Below, one piece after another: positions 41,972 through 52,657 of a stretch of 64,000 nucleotides of DNA (position 1 is its first letter; each line of letters opens with the position of its first letter). A model generated the notes under the pieces. That model searched no databases. It saw only the letters and a program-made list of their open reading frames with translations, and was not told the DNA's origin. Made by a program: the position numbers and the translations under genes. This DNA is from Bacteroidota bacterium (GTDB lineage: Bacteria; Bacteroidota; Bacteroidia; AKYH767-A; OLB10), in contig JADKIC010000015.1 of the NCBI GenBank assembly GCA_016721435.1, positions 46,640 through 110,639 of the forward strand, in the 5' to 3' direction.

Positions 41972-42955
41972 ATGATGAATAAAAAACAATTGGGCATTCT
42001 TATGTCGTTGATCTTCGCACCGGGTGCGGTGATCACCCTCCTGGCCTGGGGCTTCTGGGGCCATCAACAAATTAACAAAGCAGCCGTATTTACCCTGCCT
42101 CCGGAGATGTTCGGATTTTATAAGGAACATATCGGCTTTGTTACTGAACATGCAGTCGATCCCGATAAACGGCGCTATGCTGATCCGGAAGAAGCACCCC
42201 GGCATTTCATCGACCTCGATCGCTACGGTGACCATCCATTCGATAGTCTTCCTGTTAGATGGGACGAGGCAGTGATGAAGTATGGTGAGGATTCACTCAA
42301 GGCACATGGTATCGTTCCATGGCATGTGATGGTGATGTTGGGCCGACTCACCCGTGCATTCAAGGATCACGACCGGGAACGTATACTCCGCTATTCGGCA
42401 GATATCGGTCACTATATCGGCGATGCACATGTGCCCTTGCACTGTACACGGAATTATAACGGACAGCTAACCGGTCAACATGGAATTCATGGTTTCTGGG
42501 AATCACGGTTACCGGAGCTATTCGGCGATAAATATGATCGGATTACAGGTCGCGCCGTTTATCTGGAGCGTCCCTCAGCCGTCATCTGGCAGGTCTTGAA
42601 AGAAAGTTATGCCGCTCATGATTCTGTTTTGCAAATTGAAAAAGATCTCAGTCAGCATTTTCCATCCGATAAGCGCTATAGCTATGAAGAAAGGGGAAGC
42701 CAATTGGTGAAAGTGTATTCAAAATCCTATAGTGAAGCCTACCACAAAGCCTTGAATGGTATGGTCGAGCGACGATTCCATGCCGCTGTACATGTGGTGG
42801 GATGTTTCTGGTATACCGCCTGGGTGAATGCAGGAATGCCGGAGATGGATTATAAGGGAGATTTTATTTTAAGCAAGGAGGCCATTGCGGAAATGGATAG
42901 TCTGAACCGTATCGTTGGTGGTGCGAATGCAGATGCACATGATCATAAAGATTGA
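41972..42955 (+). CDS. Zinc-dependent phospholipase C / S1-P1 nuclease-like protein
   Basis: The 327-residue protein has an N-terminal hydrophobic segment (LGILMSLIFAPGAVITLLAWG), consistent with a signal peptide or anchor, and the all-helical fold of the phospholipase C/P1 nuclease superfamily. Trinuclear zinc ligands are suggested by W-G-H right after the signal, HFIDLDRY, PWHVMVMLGRL, SADIGHYIGDAHVPLHCTRNYNG and GIHGFWESRLPE. These enzymes cleave phosphodiester bonds in lipids or nucleic acids outside the cytoplasm; the sequence does not decide between them. Downstream lies ispE on the opposite strand. Confidence 0.85.
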   Translation: MMNKKQLGILMSLIFAPGAVITLLAWGFWGHQQINKAAVFTLPPEMFGFYKEHIGFVTEHAVDPDKRRYADPEEAPRHFIDLDRYGDHPFDSLPVRWDEAVMKYGEDSLKAHGIVPWHVMVMLGRLTRAFKDHDRERILRYSADIGHYIGDAHVPLHCTRNYNGQLTGQHGIHGFWESRLPELFGDKYDRITGRAVYLERPSAVIWQVLKESYAAHDSVLQIEKDLSQHFPSDKRYSYEERGSQLVKVYSKSYSEAYHKALNGMVERRFHAAVHVVGCFWYTAWVNAGMPEMDYKGDFILSKEAIAEMDSLNRIVGGANADAHDHKD

Positions 42956-42968
42956 CTGGAACAACTAC

Positions 42969-43778
42969 TATAAAACACCACTCCAGTGTGCATTAGACTT
43001 CCATCCGGTAAGATCAGGTTCTGATCGGAATAGCCCCGAATACAGCTGCTCCTGAGCCACTCATCGACGCATAGGCAGCACCTTGTTCGTACATCCTCTT
43101 CTTGATTTCTCCAATCACAGGATATCGTTGGATAACCGTTGCTTCAAAATCATTGATCAGTTGGTCCTTCCATTGCTCCGGAGGGAGGCTGATGATTTGA
43201 CGAATTGAAGTTTCCGGGACTTTCGGACTTATCCGGCTGTATGCATCTGCTGTTCCAACAGCAACAGGTGGCATAACGATCAGCATATGCCAATGCTGCA
43301 GATTGATTTTGATAGGTTCAAGTATTTCGCCTCTGCCACTCACGAATTTCGGGGTAGATTCAATAAAGAAAGGACAATCGCTCCCCAATTCCGCAGCCAT
43401 TTTATCCAGTTCTTTCATAGAGATCCCAAGTTTGCATACCTCATTGATCAGCTTTAAAGCATACGCGCCGTTGGAGGAACCTCCTCCTAAGCCCGCACCC
43501 ATGGGTAATATTTTGTGCAGATGGAAGTTCAGTCCCGGTAAGCGATGTTCTTTTGCCAGTAAATTAAAGGCCCTGATTATTAAGTTGTTCGCCTGATCTC
43601 CCGGGATGGGTAGTCCGGTGGAATTAAATGTAATGTTTTGGTGGTCAGTGATTACAACCTCCAGAGCATCCGTCCAGGGTACCGGAAAGAACACGGATTC
43701 AATCGAATGATAGTCATCTTTTCGTTTCTCAATGATATTCAGACCTAAATTGACCTTAACGGGAGGGAATACAAGCAT
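42969..43778 (-). CDS. ispE: 4-diphosphocytidyl-2-C-methyl-D-erythritol kinase (frameshift near the end)
   Basis: IspE phosphorylates CDP-methylerythritol in the non-mevalonate isoprenoid pathway. The protein has the GHMP-kinase signature: PVKVNLGLNIIEKRKDDYHSI at the start, the glycine-rich ATP loop LPMGAGLGGGSSNGA, LGSDCPFFI, and SMSGSGAAVFG. The unrepaired frame stops 5 codons after that motif. Removing one G from the G4 run near 43031 continues with GLFRSEPDLTGWKSNAHWSG and a stop at 42969, matching the normal C-terminus and length of about 269 residues. Confidence 0.94.
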
Positions 43779-43836
43779 ACAGCAGATTAGTTTTCATTAA
43801 AATAATTTTACGAATCTAAGTTTTTTTATTTTCGGG

Positions 43837-43844
43837 TATCTTTG
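43837..43844 (+). promoter_or_regulatory. -7 element of accA
   Basis: TATCTTTG is an exact TAnnTTTG match, 17 bases before ATG 43862. Confidence 0.55.
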
Positions 43845-43861
43845 ACCCCAATCCTGAAAAC

Positions 43862-44818
43862 ATGAGCGTAACATTATTGGATTTTGAAAAGCCCCTGGAA
43901 GAACTCCATGATCAGTTGGAGAAGGCCAGGCAGATTGCTGAAAAGGGAAAAGTAAATGTAGATGATGTTATAAAGGATTTAGAGAGCAAGATTGAGCGGA
44001 CCCGGAAGGATTTATACTCAAATCTGAGTCCATGGCAACGCGTGCAACTCTCCCGCCATCCTGACCGGCCTTATACCATGGATTATATTCAAGCCATTAC
44101 CGGAGGCGATTTTGTGGAGTTGTTCGGCGATCGCCAGGTAAAAGACGATAAAGCAATGATCGGTGGATTTGGAAGTGTGCAGGGCAAATCGGTGATGTTC
44201 GTGGGACAGCAAAAGGGAAATAACACCAAGATGCGTCAGTACAGGAATTTTGGTATGCCGAATCCTGAAGGATACAGAAAAGCATTGCGTTTATTTAAAC
44301 TAGCCGAGAAATTCAATAAACCTATTGTGACCTTGATTGATACTCGGGGCTTATCCCGGATTAGAAGCGGAGGAAAGAGGTCAGGGAGAAGCGATTGCGA
44401 GAAACCTGTATGAAATGTCTATCCTCAAGGTGCCTGTCATTTGCATTATCATAGGAGAAGGCGCATCGGGCGGAGCATTAGGTATAGGCATTGGTGACAA
44501 AGTTTTCATGCTTGAAAATACATGGTATTCGGTTATCTCACCTGAATCCTGTTCAAGTATCTTATGGAGAAACTGGGACAATAAGGAAAAGGCCGCTGAA
44601 GCTTTAAAACTGACGGCCATCGATATGAAAAAACTTCATCTTATTGATGGAATCATTCCGGAACCGGTGGGTGGTGCTCACTCTAACCCGAATGAAATGT
44701 TCGCAATCGTAAAGGGAGAGATTTTAAAGCACCTGACGATCTTATCTGAAATGAGTCCTGAAGAACGGATAAAAAACGTCTCGATAAATTCACCTCGATG
44801 GGCGTTTATAATGAATAA
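43862..44818 (+). CDS. accA: Acetyl-CoA carboxylase carboxyltransferase subunit alpha (frameshifts)
   Basis: AccA, with AccD, transfers carboxyl from biotin to acetyl-CoA, giving malonyl-CoA for fatty-acid synthesis. It shows the helical N-terminus (LDFEKPLEELHDQLEKA), the RPYTMDYI and FVELFGDR blocks, the crotonase-type KFNKPIVTLIDTPGAYPGLEAEE after repair, and GEGASGGALGIGIGD forming the oxyanion region. Two bases are missing near 44343-44350 and one A in the run at about 44770-44775, after which the end reads RLDKFTSMGVYNE with a stop at 44816-44818. The merged length of 319 residues is typical. The gene is essential, so the indels are almost certainly not biological. Confidence 0.95.
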
Positions 44819-44840
44819 ATCCCTTACCGGATAATCATGC

Positions 44841-44868
44841 AAAAGCCGGTGATTTATTGCCGGCTTTT
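44841..44868 (+). terminator. Terminator after accA
   Basis: AAAAGCCGG (44841-44849) pairs with CCGGCTTTT (44860-44868) over a 10-base loop; the U-tract is short (TTTTCTGT). Confidence 0.75.
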
Positions 44869-44951
44869 CTGTCTGATAACTAATCTGCCTGAAACAGCGG
44901 GCAATAAGATGGCTGTTAATAAAAGAAAAAATAGTATCGTTTCTATTGAGC

Positions 44952-44959
44952 TAAATTTG
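44952..44959 (+). promoter_or_regulatory. -7 element immediately before dnaB
   Basis: TAAATTTG fits TAnnTTTG and ends 4 bases before ATG 44964, so the transcript would begin at or near the start codon, as seen for the E1 alpha gene. Confidence 0.5.
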
Positions 44960-44963
44960 AAAA

Positions 44964-46487
44964 ATGAGTACTGAAAAATCCACGCGGAGAAAAGTAAATC
45001 CGCTTTCATTTGTGAATCCTGAATCAATGCCGGGAAAACTGCCGCCTCAGGCCACTGATCTCGAGGAAGCAGTATTAGGGGCATTGATGCTGGATAAAAA
45101 TGCCGTGGCGGAGGTAATCGATATTCTGAAACCGGAAGCTTTTTATAAAGAATCCAATAATAGAATTTTTGCAGCCATTCAACAACTTTTTCATTCCACT
45201 CAGCCGGTGGATATACTAACGGTGACGCAGCAACTAAGAAAGAGCGGTGACCTTGAAATTGCAGGTGGAGCCTATTACATTACTCAGCTTACCAACAGAG
45301 TAGCCTCTGCCGCCAATGTGGAGTTTCATGCCCGTATCGTGCTTCAGAAATTTATTCAACGCGAATTGATTCGCATTTCCAGTGAGACGATTCGTGATGC
45401 TTTTGAAGATACCACCGACGTGTTAGATTTACTCGATAAAGCAGAGAAGAATTTATTTGGTATCGCCGAGAGTAATATCCGAAGGAAATATGAATCCATG
45501 TCCGGCCTGGTGACAAAGGCCTTGAAGGAAGTGGAAACCGCCGCGAAACAGGATAGTGGTGTAACGGGTGTTCCCAGTGGATTTACAGAATTGGATAGGG
45601 TAACAGCAGGCTGGCAGAAAAGTGATCTGATTATTATCGCAGCACGTCCGGGTATGGGTAAAACAGCTTTCGTACTGAGTCTCGCGAGGAATGCCGCCGT
45701 CCGTTTTCAAAAACCTGTCGCGTTTTTTAGTCTGGAAATGTCATCCATTCAATTGGTAAATCGTTTGGTGGCCAGCGAAACGGAAATTGATACAGAAAAA
45801 CTGAAAAAGGGAACATTAGCAGCGCATGAATGGCAGCAACTGAATTTGAAAGTAGCTCCATTGACTACAGCACCGATTTATATTGATGATACACCGGCAT
45901 TGAGCGTCTTTGAATTGAGAGCGAAATGTCGTCGTCTGGCCTCGGAAAAGAAAATTGAAATGATTATCATTGACTACCTGCAGTTGATGGTAGGAGGGCA
46001 GGATAATAAGAATGGAAATCGTGAGCAGGAAATAAGTCATATCTCACGATCATTAAAAGGTATTGCAAAGGAGCTCAATATTCCGATTATAGCACTTTCA
46101 CAGTTAAGCCGTAATGTGGAAAAGAGCCAAACCAAGAAACCACAGTTGAGTGATCTCCGTGAATCTGGAGCGATAGAGCAGGATGCAGATATGGTTATGT
46201 TTATTTATCGCCCTGAATATTACGGCCTTACTGAAACTGAAGACAATATGCCGGCCAATAATTTAGCCGAAATAATTATCGCTAAAAACAGAAATGGCGC
46301 CCTTAAATCAGTGAATTTGAAATTCATCGGACATCTTACCAAGTTCACCGACTATGAAACATACGATTTCATGGATGAAAGCAATTCCGGACAAGGCCCA
46401 TCTCCCGTTTTTCCAAATCCCGGTATTGATTCCAGTCGTATCACCCGAACTTCCAGAATGAACGATGAGGAAGATGCTCCGTATTAA
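44964..46487 (+). CDS. dnaB: Replicative DNA helicase
   Basis: DnaB is the hexameric helicase that unwinds the replication fork. The 507-residue protein has the N-terminal helical collar domain (PPQATDLEEAVLGALMLDKNA), a linker, and a RecA-like motor with Walker A ARPGMGKTA at about 227-235, SLEMSSIQLVNRL, Walker B IEMIIIDYLQLM at about 331-342, and the arginine-finger region YRPEYY. No intein is present. The frame is intact. It follows the accA terminator and has its own promoter. Confidence 0.97.
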   Translation: MSTEKSTRRKVNPLSFVNPESMPGKLPPQATDLEEAVLGALMLDKNAVAEVIDILKPEAFYKESNNRIFAAIQQLFHSTQPVDILTVTQQLRKSGDLEIAGGAYYITQLTNRVASAANVEFHARIVLQKFIQRELIRISSETIRDAFEDTTDVLDLLDKAEKNLFGIAESNIRRKYESMSGLVTKALKEVETAAKQDSGVTGVPSGFTELDRVTAGWQKSDLIIIAARPGMGKTAFVLSLARNAAVRFQKPVAFFSLEMSSIQLVNRLVASETEIDTEKLKKGTLAAHEWQQLNLKVAPLTTAPIYIDDTPALSVFELRAKCRRLASEKKIEMIIIDYLQLMVGGQDNKNGNREQEISHISRSLKGIAKELNIPIIALSQLSRNVEKSQTKKPQLSDLRESGAIEQDADMVMFIYRPEYYGLTETEDNMPANNLAEIIIAKNRNGALKSVNLKFIGHLTKFTDYETYDFMDESNSGQGPSPVFPNPGIDSSRITRTSRMNDEEDAPY

Positions 46488-46639
46488 TGGACGATTCCGA
46501 CAAATCAGTGAGTTTGAAATCCCATTTTTTCAGGTGAAAAGGTGCTTTCCTTTTGAATACGTGTTGATAAATGTTGAAAATTTCAGGATACATTAGCAAC
46601 ATTTTAAGGCTGAATTCGTTTTACTATTATTGCACCGGA

Positions 46640-47912
46640 ATGATTAGAAAAATATTTCTCAGTTTCTTACTTACCTGTTCATTGATGAGCTCATCTATGG
46701 CGGCTTATATTTTGGTGCCGATGGATGACAGTCAGAAGAATCATTTGAAGGCCTATGGAGTTGCTTATTGGATTCTCACCAATAATCTCGAAGTGGAATG
46801 GCTCCTCAATTACAGAGGCGGAAGTTTTCTGTTTAAACACTTACCCGCACTGGAAAAAGAATGTACAATTCGTGGAGTTAGTTACTCGGTAATTGCCGAT
46901 GGACAAGCGGTAAACATTTTAGAAGAAATTTCCCGTCCCGAAGTCAATATGGATGTGGTGAAGTTGGAAAAGGCTCCAAAGATGGCCGTTTATTCTCCAA
47001 AAGATAAATTACCCTGGGACGATGCAGTAACCTTGGTGTTAACGTATGCTGAAATTCCGTACGAGATTATTTATGATGAAGAAGTAATCACCGGCAAACT
47101 TCCACTCTATGACTGGCTGCATTTGCACCATGAGGATTTTACCGGACAGTATGGTAAGTTTTATGCGATGTACCATACAGCAGCCTGGTATCAGGAGCAA
47201 GTAAGAACCGATGAAACCATGGCCAGAAAACTGGGTTTTGAAAAAGTTTCCCAGATGAAAGGTGCAGTAGCCCGGCGGATTAAAGAATTTACAGCTGGTG
47301 GAGGATTTATGTTTTCGATGTGTTCGGGAACGGACAGTTATGATATCTCTTTAGCTGTAGAGGGAATAGATATTTGTGAAAAATGTATGACGGTGATGGT
47401 ACCACTTCAAATTACAATTCGAAACTGGATTTTCCAAAACCGTTGCCTTCAGGATTTCAAATTAAGTGTAAAACCCGATGGAATACGAATTTTCAGATAT
47501 TGATATGACGACCCAACGAAAAATTCCGAAAAATGAAGATGTGTTCGTTCTCTTCGAATTTTCCGCCAAATGGGACCCTGTTCCCTCCATGCTTTGCCAG
47601 AATCATACGCAGGTAGTAAAGGGATTCATGGGCCAAACCACTTCATTCAAGAAGGATCTGATCAAGCCGGAAGTGTTGGTGATGGGAGAGAATAAGGCGG
47701 CCAATGAAGCACGTTACATTCATGGGGAGACGGGAAAAGGCACCTGGACTTTTTACGGTGGTCATGACCCGGAAGATTATCAACATATGGTAGGTGATCC
47801 TCCTACAGACTTGAATCTGCATCCCAATTCGCCGGGATATCGTTTAATATTGAATAATGTACTGTTTCCTGCGGCGAAAAGAAGAAGCAGAAAACGTAAG
47901 AAATTTCTTTGA
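46640..47912 (+). CDS. Conserved Bacteroidota secreted protein, family often labelled asparagine synthetase B (two frameshifts)
   Basis: From ATG 46640 the protein starts with a signal peptide (MIRKIFLSFLLTCSLMSSSM, cleavage near AAY), and the merged length is about 424 residues. Conserved-looking blocks are HLKAYGVAYWILTNN, LLNYRGGSFLF, AVYSPKDKLPWDDAVTLVLTYAEIP, DWLHLHHEDFTGQYGKF, MLCQNHTQVVKGFMGQTTSF and FYGGHDPEDYQHMVGDPPTDL. I remember close homologues in this phylum being named asparagine synthetase B, but neither the N-terminal glutaminase nor the ATP-pyrophosphatase of AsnB is present, so that name is unsupported. The reading frame breaks in the A5 run near 47380 and again near 47472. 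Histidines and aspartates in the conserved blocks suggest a metal site. Function unknown. Confidence 0.78.
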
Positions 47913-47967
47913 TTCAACGGGTTTAAATGATGAAAATACTATCTTTATTCTTCAAAATATAATTATA

Positions 47968-48588
47968 ATGCTGGAATTATTATTCTTTCTCGTATTTCTC
48001 GTGGGCTTGCTGATGAAGATGCTGCATCTTCCCTGGCATACTATTGTAATGGCTATCGGTCTGTCAGCAATGATGATTTTTTATGTGATGAAGTTAATTA
48101 ATGGTAAACCCGGTAGAATTCGCAACGCGGGTTGGTTAGGACTCGCTACAGTAAGCTGGTTGATTTTTTTCCTTTCAGAAGTGAAGTTCATGGGTGGTAC
48201 GCTTATCCTGATGGGACTTGCGCTCTTCGTTTCCATTCTATCCTTGCTGATGACATTACGCGAACCGGGAGCTCTTTCTCCGGGCAGAATTTTCGTATTA
48301 CTTGCCGCACTCTTCTTGTCCGCCTCCACTTCATGGATGGAATTGCATACCCGCTATTATGTTTTTAATATTCATTTTAGTCCTTCGGTATGGTCTGATT
48401 ACCTGACGTTGGATAAATACAGCTGGTTTTTATACAAAGACAAGAAATACGACGAAGCCCTTGTGATCAATGGCAAGGCCTGGGACGCTGCTAAAGCGGT
48501 CGGAGCAATCGAGTACATCCCTACTGTAGAAGAGCATCAGGAAGCAATTAAGAAGCGAACGTGGGGAAGTTATGAATTGGAACCATAA
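47968..48588 (+). CDS. Membrane protein of unknown function
   Basis: Starting at ATG 47968 (MLELLFFLVFLVGLL), the 206-residue protein has about five hydrophobic segments in its first 140 residues (for example LLFFLVFLVGLLMKML, IVMAIGLSAMMIFYVM, LATVSWLIFFLSEV, GTLILMGLALFVSILSLLM) and a soluble C-terminus of about 65 residues (YDEALVINGKAWDAAKAVG) that resembles a single TPR-like helix pair. The longer open frame from 47857 overlaps the preceding gene and adds a charged, non-membrane segment, so it is rejected. No known family is recognised. Confidence 0.65.
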   Translation: MLELLFFLVFLVGLLMKMLHLPWHTIVMAIGLSAMMIFYVMKLINGKPGRIRNAGWLGLATVSWLIFFLSEVKFMGGTLILMGLALFVSILSLLMTLREPGALSPGRIFVLLAALFLSASTSWMELHTRYYVFNIHFSPSVWSDYLTLDKYSWFLYKDKKYDEALVINGKAWDAAKAVGAIEYIPTVEEHQEAIKKRTWGSYELEP

Positions 48589-48660
48589 TTTCATTCCGGA
48601 AGAGAAATACGGTTCATTTAATTTTTTTAATTCAATATCTAAAGAAACTAAAACCTGATT

Positions 48661-49419
48661 TCAATTTTCAAATTTTCTCAGATGGACATCTGTCCCATCA
48701 AATTCTGCATACATAAAGTGATTGATCCACTCACCAAGGTTGATATATCGACTATTGTCATTGAGTTTAATATCAAGAGGTAAATGCCGGTGACCAAAGA
48801 TGAAATAATCAAAATGCTCTTTTTTCAAAACTTCTTTAGAGTAGATGATGAGCCATTCTTTGTCTTCTCCTAAAAAAATATCATCTTCCGTCCCGGTGGC
48901 GATTCTGCTCTTTTGCGAAAAATAACGCATCAGACTAATCCCCGCATTGGGATGAAGTCGAGCAAAGAGCCATTGCGAAACCCGATTCGCAAATACTTTT
49001 TTAATGAACTTATATCCATGATCTCCCGGACCAAGTCCATCGCCATGACCGAGATAAAATTTTTTCAGGTTGTACTCTTTTTGAATAGGTGCCCTGTGCA
49101 GATGTAATCCAATTTCTTTTGGCAGATAATCAAAAGCCCACATATCATGGTTGCCGGTGAAGTAATGCATCTCAATTCCACTGTCAGCTAATTCAGCCAG
49201 TTTCCCCAGTAATCGCACATAACCTTTCGGTACGGCATGCTTATATTCAAACCAATAATCGAAAACATCTCCCATCAGATAGAGGATGGCTGCATCTGCT
49301 TTGATTTGCTCCAGCCATCGTACGATTTTCTTTTCACGTTCCAGACTGCGTTGTTGGTCCGGCACGCCAAGATGAAAGTCGCTGATGAAGTAAATTTTTT
49401 TGCCTTGCGGAAGTTGCAT
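48661..49419 (-). CDS. LpxH-like UDP-2,3-diacylglucosamine diphosphatase
   Basis: LpxH-type calcineurin-like phosphoesterases hydrolyse UDP-2,3-diacylglucosamine to lipid X in lipid A synthesis. The 252-residue protein carries the whole metal-binding set: SDFHLG, GDVFDYWFEY, TGNHDMWAFDYL, GHGDGLGPGDHGYKF and FGHRHLPLD. The ATG at 49419 (MQLPQGKKIYFISDFHLG) is preferred to 49443 because a full promoter, TTG-N18-TATCTTTG, overlaps the longer version. The family is firm; assignment to LpxH rather than another member of the superfamily rests on these motifs. Confidence 0.88.
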   Translation of the reverse strand: MQLPQGKKIYFISDFHLGVPDQQRSLEREKKIVRWLEQIKADAAILYLMGDVFDYWFEYKHAVPKGYVRLLGKLAELADSGIEMHYFTGNHDMWAFDYLPKEIGLHLHRAPIQKEYNLKKFYLGHGDGLGPGDHGYKFIKKVFANRVSQWLFARLHPNAGISLMRYFSQKSRIATGTEDDIFLGEDKEWLIIYSKEVLKKEHFDYFIFGHRHLPLDIKLNDNSRYINLGEWINHFMYAEFDGTDVHLRKFEN

Positions 49420-49440
49420 GAAGGAGTGTTGAAGGATGTG

Positions 49441-49469
49441 CAAAGATAAATATTCCGTTATCGCAGCAA
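49441..49469 (-). promoter_or_regulatory. Full promoter of the LpxH-like gene, TTG-N18-TATCTTTG
   Basis: On the minus strand TTG (49467-49469) is separated by 18 bases from TATCTTTG (49441-49448). It lies within the last codons of the upstream aminopeptidase gene and shows that the phosphatase has its own promoter. Confidence 0.75.
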
Positions 49470-52400
49470 CTGATTTCTAATATTCAAAGGATTGAGTCGT
49501 GCGATATTGAATACAAATCGTATTTGCTCTTTGTATTTTATTTTATTCGCATCCTGGTATTTTTTAATTTCTTCAGAGAGGAGCAAGGGGAAATACACAT
49601 CGATCACATTTTTGGCCAGACTAAAGCAAATGCCGGCGTTGTAACTGAAGGAAGCATTGAGGTCATACACCTTTTTCAAATCTGATTTCAGATTCTCTGT
49701 GGTTCCAATATCCGCATAAAACCGGATAGGAAGTGGCATAGGCAATTCTGCTTGCAGATTGACGGCGAAGATCCAGCTTCTATACGCTCCGAATGGAGTA
49801 TATACTTTAAAGGCACCCTGCCGCAGCGCCATTTGCTGGAAAAGAAAACCTTCTGTTTCTGTTCTGCCAAAATACCATTCGTCGTAAGCATAATCATTAG
49901 AACCGCGTACTCCATTTCTATCACTCAGGAAAAAACCATTTGCACCATTCACTTTATCATCAAAAGTATATCCTCCGAACACACGAATATCCGCACCTCT
50001 TCCTAACACTTTATAGCTGATCCGATAATTCAGTTCCATTTCCGCCTTAAAAACATTTTTATTTGCCTCCGTTTGTAAAGAGAAATTCCAGGGATCAACA
50101 GCGCGTCGGTCTTTGTATGAATAATTCAGGTGGTAGAAGTCAGAATAGAGCGTTGACTTTTTAGCAAAGACAGGACTCGCTTCTAAATTGTACTTTACAT
50201 TCTCTTCCCAAAGATGCACGGCTTCTGCTTTTATCGCCTGCTGAATAGACGAACGTGGATGTGGTTTTCGGAATTGAAAAGTTAGTGAGGGCGAAAAACG
50301 TTGATACGCGAATAGATCCGTCACCAGATTTCCTGAAGCTGCTCTGTAGGTATCTTCTAAATAAGAGAATTTACGGTAGTTGCTGCTCAGGCGTATTTCA
50401 TGAAATGGAGAACGCTCCGGATAGAGACTGTATTTGACATTTCCTGTTCCGTTAATGGTTTTATCACCAAATCCGTATAATGGAGCCAGATAATATTCGA
50501 AGTTTCTGAAGGGTATAACTGAATTATAAATTGCAGTTCCGAGCAGTAATTCATTGTAATTATTCCATCCGGCAATGGGTGTTATGAAAAGTGATGAGCG
50601 ATCTGTACGATGTACTTTTGGGAGAAGATGAAAAGCCGGAAGGATCCGCTTACGATAACTATTGTTTTTATGATTCACATCCAGACTTGCACCTGACGCA
50701 TCAATTTTAAGTTGATCACACTCGTTGCATGGAATGAAAAGCTCTTTGTTGAGTGCTGATGGTTCATGCCACGTTTCCGTTATCAGTTTATCATTTTTAA
50801 AAGTAGAGAGAGAGAAGGGAGCGGGTAAGCCGGATTTGTCCGTCACGCTAATCTTGAATCCCTCCTTGCTTTTTTCATGTTTGATCAATTTGAAATCCTG
50901 TTGTTTAGTGGTAAAAAGGATTTCGTTAAAAAACCAATCGAGATTTTTCCCACTGACACTCGTAAAAACACTTTTGATATCTTCCGGCTGAGGGTGTTTG
51001 AATTTCCATTGCTCATAATAGGTTTGCATACAACGGTCGAATAAACTATCGCCAAGGTATTTGCTGAGATAGTGAAATGCTACAGCGGTTTTTTTGTAAA
51101 CAATAGTCGCGTAATTCAAGTCCGTGTAAACAGTTGCCGGTCGGGATATGGGTTGATCTGTATGACTGCTGGAAGAAAGAAGGTACTCGAAAAAGGAAAA
51201 CTGATTGTAATTTAGTTTGTCCAGTCCCGTGAGTTGTCCAAGAAAGGTAAGGCTGCTTAATTCATTGACATTGCCGAACAGATCATGCGGATATTTTTCC
51301 ATGATGGACCGGCTTTCATAGTACGAGTTGATGCCTTCATCCATCCAGGGATAAACACGTTCATTGGATCCTAAAATTCCATAAAACCAATTATGTCCTA
51401 CCTCATGAATAATCACTGTTTCCAAAATCTCCTTTACTCCCGATTTACCGACAATCGTAATATTGGGGTATTCCATTCCTGCCCCGGCTGCAATAGTGCC
51501 GTCTACAACCGTACATTGATTGTAGGGATAATCGCCCAACCATTTCGAATAAGTGTAAATCGCGAAATTGATATAGTCTGTCGCTTTGGTCCAGATCTCC
51601 GGTTCGGAATTGGTATATAAAGCCCATGTATTGACAGTCCGGTCACTATTAGGTAGTTTTACTTCACTCTTCTGCACATGAAATCGCTTATCGGCAAACC
51701 AGGCAAAATCATGAACATTTTTTTGTTTGAATTGTAGGGTTTTAAATTCAGGATCAGAGGGAGGAAATCTTTTATCTGTTGATGAAACAACCTGCTCCTT
51801 TGATTTATTGTTCATCCATTCAATTTCGGAAGGCGTTTGTAAATCGCCCGTGGCTCCTACAACATAATTTTTCGGCAAGGTAATGTTCACCTCAAAACTT
51901 CCATACTCTGAATAAAATTCTCCGAGCGTAAGGTAGGGCATCGCATGCCATCCCTGATTATCATATACCGCCGGCTTGGGATACCATTGTGTAATGGCAT
52001 AGGCTTGTCCAAGATGACCCAATCTTGATATCGAAGCAGACGGAAGTTTTACATAGAAGGGCGTTCGGATAATAACTTTGTTCCCGGGAGCAAGGGTTTC
52101 TTGAGTTGCAAGAGACAAATATCTTCATGCACCTGATCCGCTTTCCAACTTATCATTTCATTATCGGCAGTGAATTGCAACGAATCGATATACCCTCTTT
52201 CCTTTTCATCCGCAAAGTAAAGTGAAGCATCTCCACTTTCTAAAAGTTGTTTGCACAATGCCGAATTTCTATTCTTATAGGCGTTGGGCCAAAGATGAAA
52301 AAACAGTTCGTAAAGGGTATCGGAGGAACGGTTGATGTATTCGATTTCAATGTCGGCATGGAGACTTTGTTTCTTATCATTGAGTCGAACATTGATTTTA

Positions 52401-52492
52401 TAGTTTACCTCCTGTTGAAAATAGGAGGGAGATGGGTCGCCGGAAGCTGTCAGACAGAATAAGAATAAACAAGGCAGGATCCACAATTTCAT
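49458..52492 (-). CDS. M1-family zinc metallopeptidase (one frameshift)
   Basis: M1 enzymes are aminopeptidases. From ATG 52492 the protein has a signal peptide (MKLWILPCLFLFCLTASGD), the N-terminal saddle domain (GWHAMPYLTLGEFYSEYGSFEVNITLPKNY), the zinc motif HEVGHNW at 51393-51407 with the third ligand in MDEGINSYYESR 18 residues on, and a long C-terminal beta-rich region of about 350 residues resembling an outer-membrane barrel-like repeat (many aromatic alternating strands). The frame breaks in the GGG at 52083-52085; one G restores PGNKVIIRTPFYVKLP. The merged length is about 1,010 residues, long for M1. The exopeptidase GAMEN-like site reads GAGMEYPNI, so peptidase activity is likely. 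Confidence 0.88.
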
Positions 52493-52657
52493 ATGGTCAA
52501 ATGTAGTAAAGAATCGAATGAGAGTATAACCGGTGAGATTCAACGAGGGAAGAATCAATATCACTGGCAGTAATCACTTTATGGGAACAATTGAAATGCG
52601 AGCTTCAATTGCTTTGCGGAGAAGATATTAAATCGTACAGTTCGCGCGGTAACCCAA

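Noticed and set aside
44018..44620. Minus-strand frames opposite accA
   Set aside because: They overlap conserved accA sequence, resemble no family and lack start signals; they are antisense shadows.
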